Shown here one piece after another: positions 8,314 through 15,735 of a DNA stretch of 64,000 bases (positions are counted from its first letter, which is position 1; each line of letters starts with the position of its first letter). This DNA comes from FEN-1219 sp039933105 (lineage in GTDB: Bacteria > Pseudomonadota > Gammaproteobacteria > Steroidobacterales > Rariloculaceae): the NCBI GenBank assembly GCA_039933105.1, contig JBDTOT010000019.1, forward strand, positions 1-64,000, read 5' to 3'. The notes under the pieces are model-generated. The model saw nothing but the letters and a program-made list of their open reading frames with translations. It had not been told where the DNA came from and ran no database searches. A program made the translations under genes and the position numbers.

Positions 8314-9711
8314 ATGGCGTGGAGTCGACGCGAAGTTCTAGGTTCTGCGCTGGCGCTCGGTGCGCTGGCCACGGCACCCCCAGCATTCTCGCAAACTCGT
8401 AGACGCGGTATGTCGCCGACGAACTTCGTGATTCGCAACGCTTACGTTCTCACCATGGACAGCGCGCTGGGTGACGTGCAGGGCGGCGACGTGCACGTAA
8501 AAGACGGCGCGATCATGGCCGTCGGCAAGGGTGTCTCGGCGCCCGGTGCAAACGTCATCGACGGGGCAGGAATGCTCGTCCTGCCGGGCCTCGTCGAAAC
8601 CCATTGGCACATGTGGAGCACGATCCTGCGCAGCTTGTCCGGCGACAAGCCGGAGCATGGCTACTTCCCTACGTCGCGCACGGTCGGCACCTTTTATACG
8701 CCCGAGGATATGTACGCGGCTGCGCGTCTCGCGGCGGCCGAGGCCGTGAATGGTGGCATCACGTTCGTGCACGACTGGTGTCACAACGTCCGTTCGCCGT
8801 CGTTCGCCGCGGCGGATATACGGGCGTTGACCGAAGCCGGCATTCGCGCGCGTTTCTCGTACGGCTCGCCGACGGGCGCCAGCAACGACGCGACAATCGA
8901 TCTGGACGACCTGAGCCGGCTCGCTAAACGGTGGAGCGAATTTTCCAACGGTGATCTTCTGACTCTAGGCCTCGCGTGGCGTGGCGCCGCGAGCCCAGCG
9001 ACGCTGCGCGACTACGAAGTCGCCAAGAATCTCGGCCTGCCGATCTCGGTGCACGCCAACAACTTCAAGAACACGGCCGGCGGCATCGCCGATCTCGCGG
9101 CGCGAGGGCTACTGCATCCGGGGATGCAAGTCATCCATGCCGTGTGGTCGAGCCCGGAAGAAATTAAAGCGCTCGCGGCGAACCGCTGCTCCGTCAGCAT
9201 GTCGCCATTCACCGAGCTGCGAATTGGCTTCGGCATGCCGCTGGCCGCGGATATGCTTGCCGCCGGTATTCCCGTCGGTCTTTCGGTCGATACCGTTGCG
9301 TTGTCAGGCGACGCGAATCTATTCGGCATCATGAAGGTCATTCAAAACGTCGAGAACGGTCGCGCGCTCGATGAGTTCAGGATGCCCGCCCGGCGCGTGC
9401 TCGAGATCGCGACGATTGGTGGTGCGCGCTCGATGGGTCTGGCCGAAAAGATTGGCTCGCTCGTGCCCGGCAAACGCGCCGACTTGATCATAATAGACAC
9501 GCGCGCGGTGAATCTGGCGGTGGTCACGGAACCCGCGCATTTGATCGTCGAGGCGGCGCAGCCCGCGAACGTCGACAGCGTTGTCGTCGACGGCAAGTTC
9601 TTGAAGCGTGGCGGGCGGCTCACGCACGTCGACACCACAGCCATCGTTGACGCCGCCCGCAAGTCCTATGCCGGCGTGCGTCAACGCTCCGGCTGGACCT
9701 GGCCCGGCTAG
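8314..9711 (+). CDS. Tat-exported amidohydrolase (deaminase/TrzA-like)
   Basis: A 465-residue metal-dependent hydrolase starting at the ATG at 8314, 8 bases after the TetR stop. The N-terminus MAWSRREVLGSALALG has a twin-arginine motif (SRREVLG) followed by a hydrophobic stretch and APPAFSQ, so export as a folded protein through Tat is predicted. The amidohydrolase barrel shows the HxH metal pair (His97, His99 in VETHWHMW), further histidines in SVHANNF and VIHAVW, and the aspartate in LSVDTVALSG. The C-terminal beta-sandwich includes GKRADLIIIDTRA. Relatives deaminate or hydrolyse cyclic amidines and chloro-triazines, usually in the cytoplasm, so a periplasmic location is unusual. The substrate is unknown. 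Confidence 0.88.
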   Translation: MAWSRREVLGSALALGALATAPPAFSQTRRRGMSPTNFVIRNAYVLTMDSALGDVQGGDVHVKDGAIMAVGKGVSAPGANVIDGAGMLVLPGLVETHWHMWSTILRSLSGDKPEHGYFPTSRTVGTFYTPEDMYAAARLAAAEAVNGGITFVHDWCHNVRSPSFAAADIRALTEAGIRARFSYGSPTGASNDATIDLDDLSRLAKRWSEFSNGDLLTLGLAWRGAASPATLRDYEVAKNLGLPISVHANNFKNTAGGIADLAARGLLHPGMQVIHAVWSSPEEIKALAANRCSVSMSPFTELRIGFGMPLAADMLAAGIPVGLSVDTVALSGDANLFGIMKVIQNVENGRALDEFRMPARRVLEIATIGGARSMGLAEKIGSLVPGKRADLIIIDTRAVNLAVVTEPAHLIVEAAQPANVDSVVVDGKFLKRGGRLTHVDTTAIVDAARKSYAGVRQRSGWTWPG

Positions 9712-9722
9712 GTCGAGCGGGG

Positions 9723-10925
9723 CTAGCGCAGAACAGCGCGTAGCTGAGCGATTAGCCAGTCGAGCTCCGCGCGCGTCACGATCATCGGCGGCGCGAGCCG
9801 AACAACCTGCGCGTGCGTATCCTTGGCCAGCACACCGCGCTGCGCCAGCTGCTCACAATACTGTCGCGCCGTACCGTGCGTTTCGCGGATCTCGATTCCG
9901 ATCAGCAATCCGCGGCCGCGAATGTCGGCGATGCACGCGGCGCCCAACCCGCGCAGTGCCGTAAGCAGATGCTCTCCAAGATCGGCCGCGCGTGCCGCGA
10001 GATTTTCGTCTACGACTACTGCAAGCGCTGCGCGCCCGACGGCCGCGGCGAGCGGGTTGCCGCCGAACGTGCTGCCGTGGTCGCCGGGCTGGAACAGTGT
10101 CAGCAGCGCGCGGCTCGCGAGCACCGCGGAAATCGGATACACGCCGCCGCCGAGCGCCTTGCCGACGACGAGCACGTCTGGCTCGGCGTCGGCGTCGTGT
10201 TCGTGCGCGAACATCTTGCCGGTGCGGCCGAAGCCCGTCTGGATCTCGTCGAGTACGAACAACACGTTCCGCTGGCGGCACACTGCGCGTGCCTCGGCAA
10301 GATATCCCGCTGCGGGCACGATGACGCCGGCTTCGGCCTGGATCGGCTCAACGAGGAACGCAACGGTGTTCGGTGTTAGCGCCGTCCGCAATGCGTCGAT
10401 GTCACCGAACTCCACGAGCGAGAAGCCGGGCGAGTAGGGCCCGAAATCGTCGCGATACTGCGATTCCGATGAGAAACCGACCAGCGTTGTCGTGCGGCCG
10501 TGGAAGTTGTTCCGGCAGGCGACGATCTCGGCCTGGTCGTGGGGCACCCCTTTGACGCGATAACCCCATTTGCGCGCGAGCTTGATCGCGGTTTCGACGG
10601 CTTCGGCGCCGGTGTTCATCGGCAGCGCCATCTGCATGCGCGTCACGCGACAGAGGTCGGCCAGGAAGGGCCCCATCTGGTCGTTGTGTACCGCGCGCGA
10701 CGTGAGTGTGAGTCGCTCCGCTTGGGCGACGAGGGCGGCCACGACCCTGGGATGTCGGTGGCCCTGGTTCAGCGACGAGTACGCGCTGATGCAGTCGAAG
10801 TACTTCCGGCCCTCGATGTCCCAGAGCCACGCCCCCTCCGCGCGTACGGCGACCACCCGCAGAGGCGAGTAATTCGGCGCGCTGACAGCCGCGGTTTGCG
10901 CGATGACGGCGTCTGTCTCGCTCAC
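9723..10925 (-). CDS. rocD: Ornithine--oxo-acid aminotransferase
   Basis: A 400-residue class III PLP aminotransferase, convergent with the amidohydrolase with an 11-bp gap. The start region YSPLRVVAVRAEGAWLWD and the sequence LNQGHRHPRVV match ornithine aminotransferases. PLP contacts include MNTGAEAVETA, LDEIQTGFGRTG (Asp226) and the Schiff-base Lys256 in VVGKALGGGVYP. The expected reaction is L-ornithine plus 2-oxoglutarate to glutamate-5-semialdehyde plus glutamate, in arginine breakdown and proline supply. The protein is the normal length for the family. It is divergent from rlmI across a 160-bp intergenic region. Confusion with acetylornithine aminotransferase is possible but the N-terminal motif favours RocD. 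Confidence 0.9.
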   Translation of the reverse strand: MSETDAVIAQTAAVSAPNYSPLRVVAVRAEGAWLWDIEGRKYFDCISAYSSLNQGHRHPRVVAALVAQAERLTLTSRAVHNDQMGPFLADLCRVTRMQMALPMNTGAEAVETAIKLARKWGYRVKGVPHDQAEIVACRNNFHGRTTTLVGFSSESQYRDDFGPYSPGFSLVEFGDIDALRTALTPNTVAFLVEPIQAEAGVIVPAAGYLAEARAVCRQRNVLFVLDEIQTGFGRTGKMFAHEHDADAEPDVLVVGKALGGGVYPISAVLASRALLTLFQPGDHGSTFGGNPLAAAVGRAALAVVVDENLAARAADLGEHLLTALRGLGAACIADIRGRGLLIGIEIRETHGTARQYCEQLAQRGVLAKDTHAQVVRLAPPMIVTRAELDWLIAQLRAVLR

Positions 10926-11085
10926 GTGGGGTAGTAGCGGTTATGCGTCACGGATTGCGGCGGGCCGAACGATCATGGCGGCAGCGTCGCGCGAGTGTCG
11001 CACGCGCGAGTAGTGTTTGAAACCGCTACACGCGGCCAGCGGGTAGAATGCGAGGGGCCGCATTTCTTCCGCGGCCGAGATCCAA

Positions 11086-12282
11086 ATGACCGTAGCGAAT
11101 CCGAAAGTGTGGTTGAAGTCTGGCCGCGAGAAATCGTTGCGGCGCAAGCATCCGTGGGTGTTCTCTGGGGCGATCGAGCGCGTGGAGGGTGCGCCAGCCT
11201 CTGGCGCCACCGTCGACGTTGTCGCGGAAGGGGGCGATTTTCTCGCGCGAGCCGCGTATTCGCCGACGTCGCAGATTCGCGCACGCGTCTGGACGTTTCG
11301 CTCGAGCGAGCGCGTCGACGCGGATTGGTTTCACGCGCGGCTCGCTCGCGCCATCGAATCGCGGCGCAAGCTTGGGATGCTCGATTCCGGTAGCGCATGC
11401 CGGCTCGTGTTTGCCGAGTCCGATGGGCTGCCGGGACTCATCGTCGATCGCTACGGCGAGTACCTCGTGTGTCAGTTTCTGTCCGCCGGTGCGGAAGCCT
11501 GGCGTGCCGCGATCACGGAGTGCTTGCAGACCTTGTGTGTACCGAGGGGCATCTTCGAGCGTTCCGAAGGTGGCGGGCGACACAAAGAAGGGCTCGCGTC
11601 CGAGCGCCGGTTGCTTGCGGGTGAGGCACCGCCTGCCGAGATCGAGATCGAGACTAACGGCGTGCGCTATCTCGTCAGCCTGGCCAGCGGCCAAAAGACC
11701 GGCGCGTATCTCGACCAGCAGCGCAATCGCAAGCGCGTAGCCGCTTATGCGCCCGACGCCGAGGTGCTCGATGTATTCGCCTACACCGGCGGGTTCGCGT
11801 TTGCGGCGCTGCATCGCGGGGCCAGAAGCGCAATGCTGATCGATTCCTCCGCGGAGGCGCTGCAACTCGCGGAGCGCGATGGGGCGCGCAACGGCTTCGC
11901 CGACCGCTGCGCGTTCGTGGCGGCAAATGTTTTCGACGAGCTTAGAGCGTTGAAGCAGGCGGGCAGGCAGTTCGACCTCGTCGTGCTCGATCCGCCAAAG
12001 TTCGTGCATTCCGCCGAACAGGTACCCGCGGGGAGCCGCGGGTACAAGGACATCAATATGCTGGGTCTGCAGCTCGTCCGCCCGGGTGGAGTGCTCGCAA
12101 CGTTCTCATGTTCTGGGCACGTCGATGCGAATCTGTTCCAGAAAATAGTCGCGGGCGCCGCGGTCGATTCCGGCCGCGCCGCGCAGATTCTCGAACGTCT
12201 CTCACAGCCTGCCGATCATCCCGTCGCAACTGAATTCCCCGAGGCCGACTATCTCAAAGGCCTGATTTTGCGAGTGAACTGA
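11086..12282 (+). CDS. rlmI: 23S rRNA (cytosine-5)-methyltransferase RlmI family
   Basis: A 398-residue protein with an N-terminal PUA domain (KVWLKSGREKSLRRKHPWVF) and a C-terminal Rossmann methyltransferase. Motif I is VLDVFAYTGGFAFAALHRG, motif IV is LVVLDPPKF, and the FSCSGHVD motif carries the conserved cysteine of m5C methyltransferases. E. coli RlmI methylates C1962 of 23S rRNA, and this is the expected role. The start ATG at 11086 lies after a TAGAAT hexamer (11044-11049) that could be a -10 element. The following dmeF-like gene starts 35 bases downstream on the same strand and may be co-transcribed. Confidence 0.92.
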   Translation: MTVANPKVWLKSGREKSLRRKHPWVFSGAIERVEGAPASGATVDVVAEGGDFLARAAYSPTSQIRARVWTFRSSERVDADWFHARLARAIESRRKLGMLDSGSACRLVFAESDGLPGLIVDRYGEYLVCQFLSAGAEAWRAAITECLQTLCVPRGIFERSEGGGRHKEGLASERRLLAGEAPPAEIEIETNGVRYLVSLASGQKTGAYLDQQRNRKRVAAYAPDAEVLDVFAYTGGFAFAALHRGARSAMLIDSSAEALQLAERDGARNGFADRCAFVAANVFDELRALKQAGRQFDLVVLDPPKFVHSAEQVPAGSRGYKDINMLGLQLVRPGGVLATFSCSGHVDANLFQKIVAGAAVDSGRAAQILERLSQPADHPVATEFPEADYLKGLILRVN

Positions 12283-12317
12283 CATGGACCGTCACGGCCG
12301 ATCCGAGGAGCCGTCCG

Positions 12318-13289
12318 ATGCAGCCTGATTCGCTGGCCGCCTGGCGTCACGAGCACGCGTTTGGACAGGATGCGAAGCGCCCCGGCGAGCGGAGGACGCA
12401 AATCGTGATCGCAATCACCGCGACGATGATGATCGTCGAGATCGTGGCCGGGATGTTGTTTGGCTCGATGGCGCTGCTCGCCGACGGCCTGCATATGGCT
12501 TCGCATGCCGCGGCGCTCACGATCAATGCATTCGCCTACGTTTACGCCAGGCGCCACGCACGGGATGCGAACTACAGTTTCGGTACGGGCAAGATCAACA
12601 CGCTCGGTGGCTTCACGGGTGCCGTGCTGCTCGCGGGCTTCGCGCTCGTCATGGCGATCGAGAGCGTCCAGCGGCTCGTGGTGCCGTTGCCGATCGCGTT
12701 CGATCAGGCCATCTTCGTGGCGGTCGTAGGGCTCATCGTGAACGGCGTCTCCATGTGGATCCTGGGGCACGAGCATGACCACGGGCATGGACACACCGAG
12801 CATCACGACCACGACCACGACCACGACCACGATCACCGTAGTCACGAGGGCGGGGCGCACGACCACAATCTCGTGTCGGCCTATCTACACGTGCTGGCCG
12901 ACGCTTTGACGTCGATACTTGCGATCGCCGCCCTGCTCGCCGCGAAGTACTTCGGCTCCACTTGGATGGACCCGCTGATGGGCATCGTGGGTGCCGTGCT
13001 CGTCGCGCGCTGGTCGTTCGGGTTGCTTCGAGATACCAGTGCGGTGCTGCTCGATCGCAGCGCTCCACAAACGGCCCGCGACGAAATTCGCGCCAGCCTC
13101 GAGGCCGCCGACGGCGCGCGCGTGGTCGACCTCCACGTGTGGTGTATTGGCCTGAACCTCTACTCGGTTGTCGCAGTCGTGGTCAGTCCCGTGCCGCGCA
13201 CGCCCGAGCACTACAAGGCGCTGCTGCCGCCGGACCTGGGCATCGTGCACGCGACGATCGAGGTCAATGCCACAGGCCCCGCCAGATAG
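12318..13289 (+). CDS. dmeF: Cation diffusion facilitator, DmeF-like Co/Ni exporter
   Basis: A 323-residue CDF transporter with six predicted helices. The N-terminal HEHAFGQDAKRPGERRT and ADGLHMASHAAALT segments are typical of DmeF, in which the helix II metal site uses H/D residues. A long histidine-rich loop (about residues 152-180, alternating His and Asp) lies between helices IV and V, and the second metal site is YLHVLADALTS. The C-terminal cytoplasmic domain includes VVDLHVWCIG. CDF proteins export divalent metals from the cytoplasm in exchange for protons. The metal (Co, Ni or Zn) cannot be fixed from sequence. No DmeR-type repressor gene is adjacent. Confidence 0.88.
   Translation: MQPDSLAAWRHEHAFGQDAKRPGERRTQIVIAITATMMIVEIVAGMLFGSMALLADGLHMASHAAALTINAFAYVYARRHARDANYSFGTGKINTLGGFTGAVLLAGFALVMAIESVQRLVVPLPIAFDQAIFVAVVGLIVNGVSMWILGHEHDHGHGHTEHHDHDHDHDHDHRSHEGGAHDHNLVSAYLHVLADALTSILAIAALLAAKYFGSTWMDPLMGIVGAVLVARWSFGLLRDTSAVLLDRSAPQTARDEIRASLEAADGARVVDLHVWCIGLNLYSVVAVVVSPVPRTPEHYKALLPPDLGIVHATIEVNATGPAR
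12804..12836 (+). repeat. CACGAC hexamer microsatellite inside dmeF
   Basis: About five tandem copies of CACGAC code for the His-Asp repeat of the cytoplasmic metal-binding loop. Such a repeat can change length by slippage in steps of two codons without breaking the frame. Confidence 0.75.
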
Positions 13290-13407
13290 CTTCATACGAA
13301 ATCAGATGCTCCTGTATGCTCGCCGCGTGAAATCCGGGCCCCCGCCGCAACGCAAAACACCGCCTGCGAACGCGCGCGGTGCGCGTGCCACTTTCTATGG
13401 GTTCGTT

Positions 13408-13430
13408 TCTAGTAAATACAGCGTACTAGA
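13408..13430. promoter_or_regulatory. Perfect inverted repeat, candidate operator
   Basis: TCTAGTA and TACTAGA form a perfect 7-bp inverted repeat around a 9-base spacer (AATACAGCG). It lies in an AT-richer island in the 243-bp gap between dmeF and the MFS gene, about 100 bp before the MFS start. Half-site length and spacing suit a dimeric repressor. No regulator gene is adjacent. The rest of the gap shows no coding signal. Confidence 0.4.
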
Positions 13431-13532
13431 GGGAATACCTAATCTATTTGTCGATGTGGCAACCCGATTGATTCGCGAGCTCTCGAGCTCCCCAGCCCGC
13501 GACGCGATGCGGGGCCTTCTTCTGCGCTGGAA

Positions 13533-14903
13533 TTGACGGCCGTGAAATCCGAACGAGCCGTCCTAGGGGTGCTGTTCGCCGGCGTGCTGATGGCCGCGCT
13601 CGACATTGCGATCGTGGGGCCCGCATTGCCTGCGATTCGCGGTGCGTTCGACGTGAGCGGACGAGCGCTGCCATGGGTCTTCAGCGTCTACGTGCTGTTC
13701 TACGTCGTCGGGACGCCGCTCCTGGCGAAGCGCTCCGACCGGCGCGGCCGGCGCGGCGTGTTCGTGCAGAGCCTGGTCCTATTCGCGGTGGGCTCGTTGG
13801 TGGTTGCGGGCGCGCAGAACTATCCGATGCTGCTACTCGGCCGAGCGGTACAGGCGTTCGGCGCGGGCGGCTTGTTTCCCGTTGCAGCAGCGGTGATTGC
13901 CGACACCGTGCCTGTGGAAAGGCGGGGGCGCGTGCTCGGGCTCATCGGTGCGACGTTCGGCGTTGCGTTCTTGCTAGGGCCGTTGCTCGGCGGATTGTTG
14001 CTCCCCTGGAGCTGGCGCTGGTTGTTCCTGATCAACGTGCCGATCGCCGGTCTCTTGATCGTGCTCGCACAGCGCAATTTGCCGCAGGCTGGCCAACCGG
14101 ATTCGCGTGCGTTCGACGCATGCGGTGCGGCGCTGTTGTCCGTAGTTCTAACGGCGATTGTCGTTGGCGTCGGTCAGATCGACACCGGGCAGTGGGCGGC
14201 GAGCCTCGCATCGTTGCGCGTGTGGCCTTGGCTACTGCTCGCCGCGATCGGCGGCCCGCTGCTCTGGGCAGTCGAAAAACGCGCCGCCGATCCGGTGCTG
14301 CCGCCGGCGCTGTTGCACTCGCGCCAGCTAAAACTCGTCGGCGCCATCGCTCTGGCCGCAGGTGCCGTCGAAGCCGGCATGGTGTTCCTACCCGACGTGG
14401 CGGTGCGGGGTCTTGGCGTCGATGCGGGGGCCGCGAGCTTCATGATGCTGCCGCTAGTGCTGACGCTCGCGATCGGTGCGCCGCTCGCGGGGCAGTTGCT
14501 CGATCGAGTCGGCCCGCGTTCCGTCGTGCAGGCGGGCCTGTCGTTGACGGCCGCGGGCCTCGTCCTGCTTGCCCTCGTGCCCCTCGACCTCGTGAGCTTC
14601 TACGGTTCGGGCGCCGTCATCGGATTTGGCCTCTCGGCGTTGCTTGGCGCGCCGCTGCGCTACATCACTTTGCAGGAAGCGGGCGATGAGCGGCGCGGCG
14701 CGGGGCAGGGCCTGCTGACGTTGTGCGTGAGCATCGGCCAGCTGATCGGGTCGGCCTTGATCGGTGGCGCCGTCGGCTCGGCAACGGACGCACTTGGTGG
14801 TTACCGCCACGCGTTGCTCGCCGTCAGCGTCGTCTGTGTGTTCGCGTTGCTGCTGAGCCTCGCGCTGCGCGGTAGAGTGCGCTACCGGCAAGCCGCCGGG
14901 TGA
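13533..14903 (+). CDS. MFS drug exporter, DHA2-like
   Basis: A 456-residue major facilitator protein with at least twelve, possibly fourteen, hydrophobic segments. Helix 1 carries LDIAIVGPALPAIRGAF, the motif D1 region common in DHA2 drug/proton antiporters. Motif A is present as AKRSDRRGRRGV and a motif C-like GATFGVAFLLGPLLGG follows in helix 5. The frame starts with TTG at 13533; GTG at 13542 is an alternative, and neither has a convincing ribosome binding site. An operator-like inverted repeat at 13408-13430 suggests repressor control. The substrate is unknown. Confidence 0.85.
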   Translation: MTAVKSERAVLGVLFAGVLMAALDIAIVGPALPAIRGAFDVSGRALPWVFSVYVLFYVVGTPLLAKRSDRRGRRGVFVQSLVLFAVGSLVVAGAQNYPMLLLGRAVQAFGAGGLFPVAAAVIADTVPVERRGRVLGLIGATFGVAFLLGPLLGGLLLPWSWRWLFLINVPIAGLLIVLAQRNLPQAGQPDSRAFDACGAALLSVVLTAIVVGVGQIDTGQWAASLASLRVWPWLLLAAIGGPLLWAVEKRAADPVLPPALLHSRQLKLVGAIALAAGAVEAGMVFLPDVAVRGLGVDAGAASFMMLPLVLTLAIGAPLAGQLLDRVGPRSVVQAGLSLTAAGLVLLALVPLDLVSFYGSGAVIGFGLSALLGAPLRYITLQEAGDERRGAGQGLLTLCVSIGQLIGSALIGGAVGSATDALGGYRHALLAVSVVCVFALLLSLALRGRVRYRQAAG

Positions 14904-14945
14904 CCGCGGCGTTTGTTAGGGCTTCAGCCCTCGGAGCCAGATTTC

Positions 14946-15617
14946 ATGCGTGACTGCTGGATAGCCCCGTCGATTCTGTCGGCTAACTTCGCAAAGCTAG
15001 GCGAAGAGGTAGACGCCGTCGTAGCGGCGGGCGCCGATCTGATTCACTTCGACGTCATGGACAACCACTACGTGCCGAACCTCACGATCGGCCCGCTGGT
15101 ATGCGAGGCGCTTCGCAAGCACGGGGTGAAGGCGCAGATAGACGTGCACCTGATGGTGAAGCCTGTCGACCGCATCATCCCCGATTTCGCCGCCGCCGGG
15201 GCGTCGTACATCAGCATCCATCCGGAGGCGACCGAGCATGTCCATCGCTCGCTGCAGCTGATTCGCGAGCACGGGTGCCGCAGCGGGCTCGTTCTGAATC
15301 CGGCGACGCCGCTCACCTGGCTCGATCATGTTCTCGACAAGGTCGATCTCGTGCTGTTGATGTCGGTGAACCCGGGCTTCGGGGGGCAGCAGTTCATCGA
15401 CACCACGTTGCCGAAGATCCGCGCGGTACGCGAGCGTATCGACCGAACGGGCCGTCCCATCCGTCTCGAGGTCGATGGCGGCATCAAGATCGAAAACATC
15501 GGCAAGGTCGCGGCGGCGGGCGCCGACACGTTTGTGGCGGGCTCCGCGATTTTCGGCGCGGGTGACTACCGTGGGACGATCGCCGCGATGCGTCGCGAGA
15601 TTGCTGCGGCCGGTTGA
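14946..15617 (+). CDS. rpe: Ribulose-phosphate 3-epimerase
   Basis: A 223-residue TIM-barrel epimerase starting at the ATG at 14946 (MRDCWIAPSILSANFAKLG). Family signatures are LIHFDVMDNHYVPNLTIGP, DVHLMVKPVD, SVNPGFGGQQFI and LEVDGGI, which together supply the metal-binding His/Asp pairs and the phosphate site. It interconverts ribulose-5-phosphate and xylulose-5-phosphate in the pentose phosphate pathway. In many proteobacteria rpe is followed by gph and trpE; here it is followed by thrA after 118 bp. An upstream AGGGC-TTCA-GCCCT mini-hairpin (14918-14931) lies just before the start. Confidence 0.96.
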   Translation: MRDCWIAPSILSANFAKLGEEVDAVVAAGADLIHFDVMDNHYVPNLTIGPLVCEALRKHGVKAQIDVHLMVKPVDRIIPDFAAAGASYISIHPEATEHVHRSLQLIREHGCRSGLVLNPATPLTWLDHVLDKVDLVLLMSVNPGFGGQQFIDTTLPKIRAVRERIDRTGRPIRLEVDGGIKIENIGKVAAAGADTFVAGSAIFGAGDYRGTIAAMRREIAAAG

Positions 15618-15735
15618 GCCGCGCCCGTGTCTGCGAACCCTCTCCACTCGCTTCCGCGAGCCGTTCTGCTATGCTCGCGGCCGCCGAAAACCGCAGTGTT
15701 ACTCGGCTATTGCGCTGAACCTCTAGAGGCCCTTC

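Noticed and set aside
14918..14931. AGGGC-TTCA-GCCCT hairpin between the MFS gene and rpe as a terminator
   Set aside because: The stem is only five base pairs and there is no T-run; it is too weak to call.
15618..15735. Threonine attenuator leader before thrA
   Set aside because: No short ORF with a run of Thr/Ile codons and no terminator hairpin with a T-run is visible in the 118 bp.
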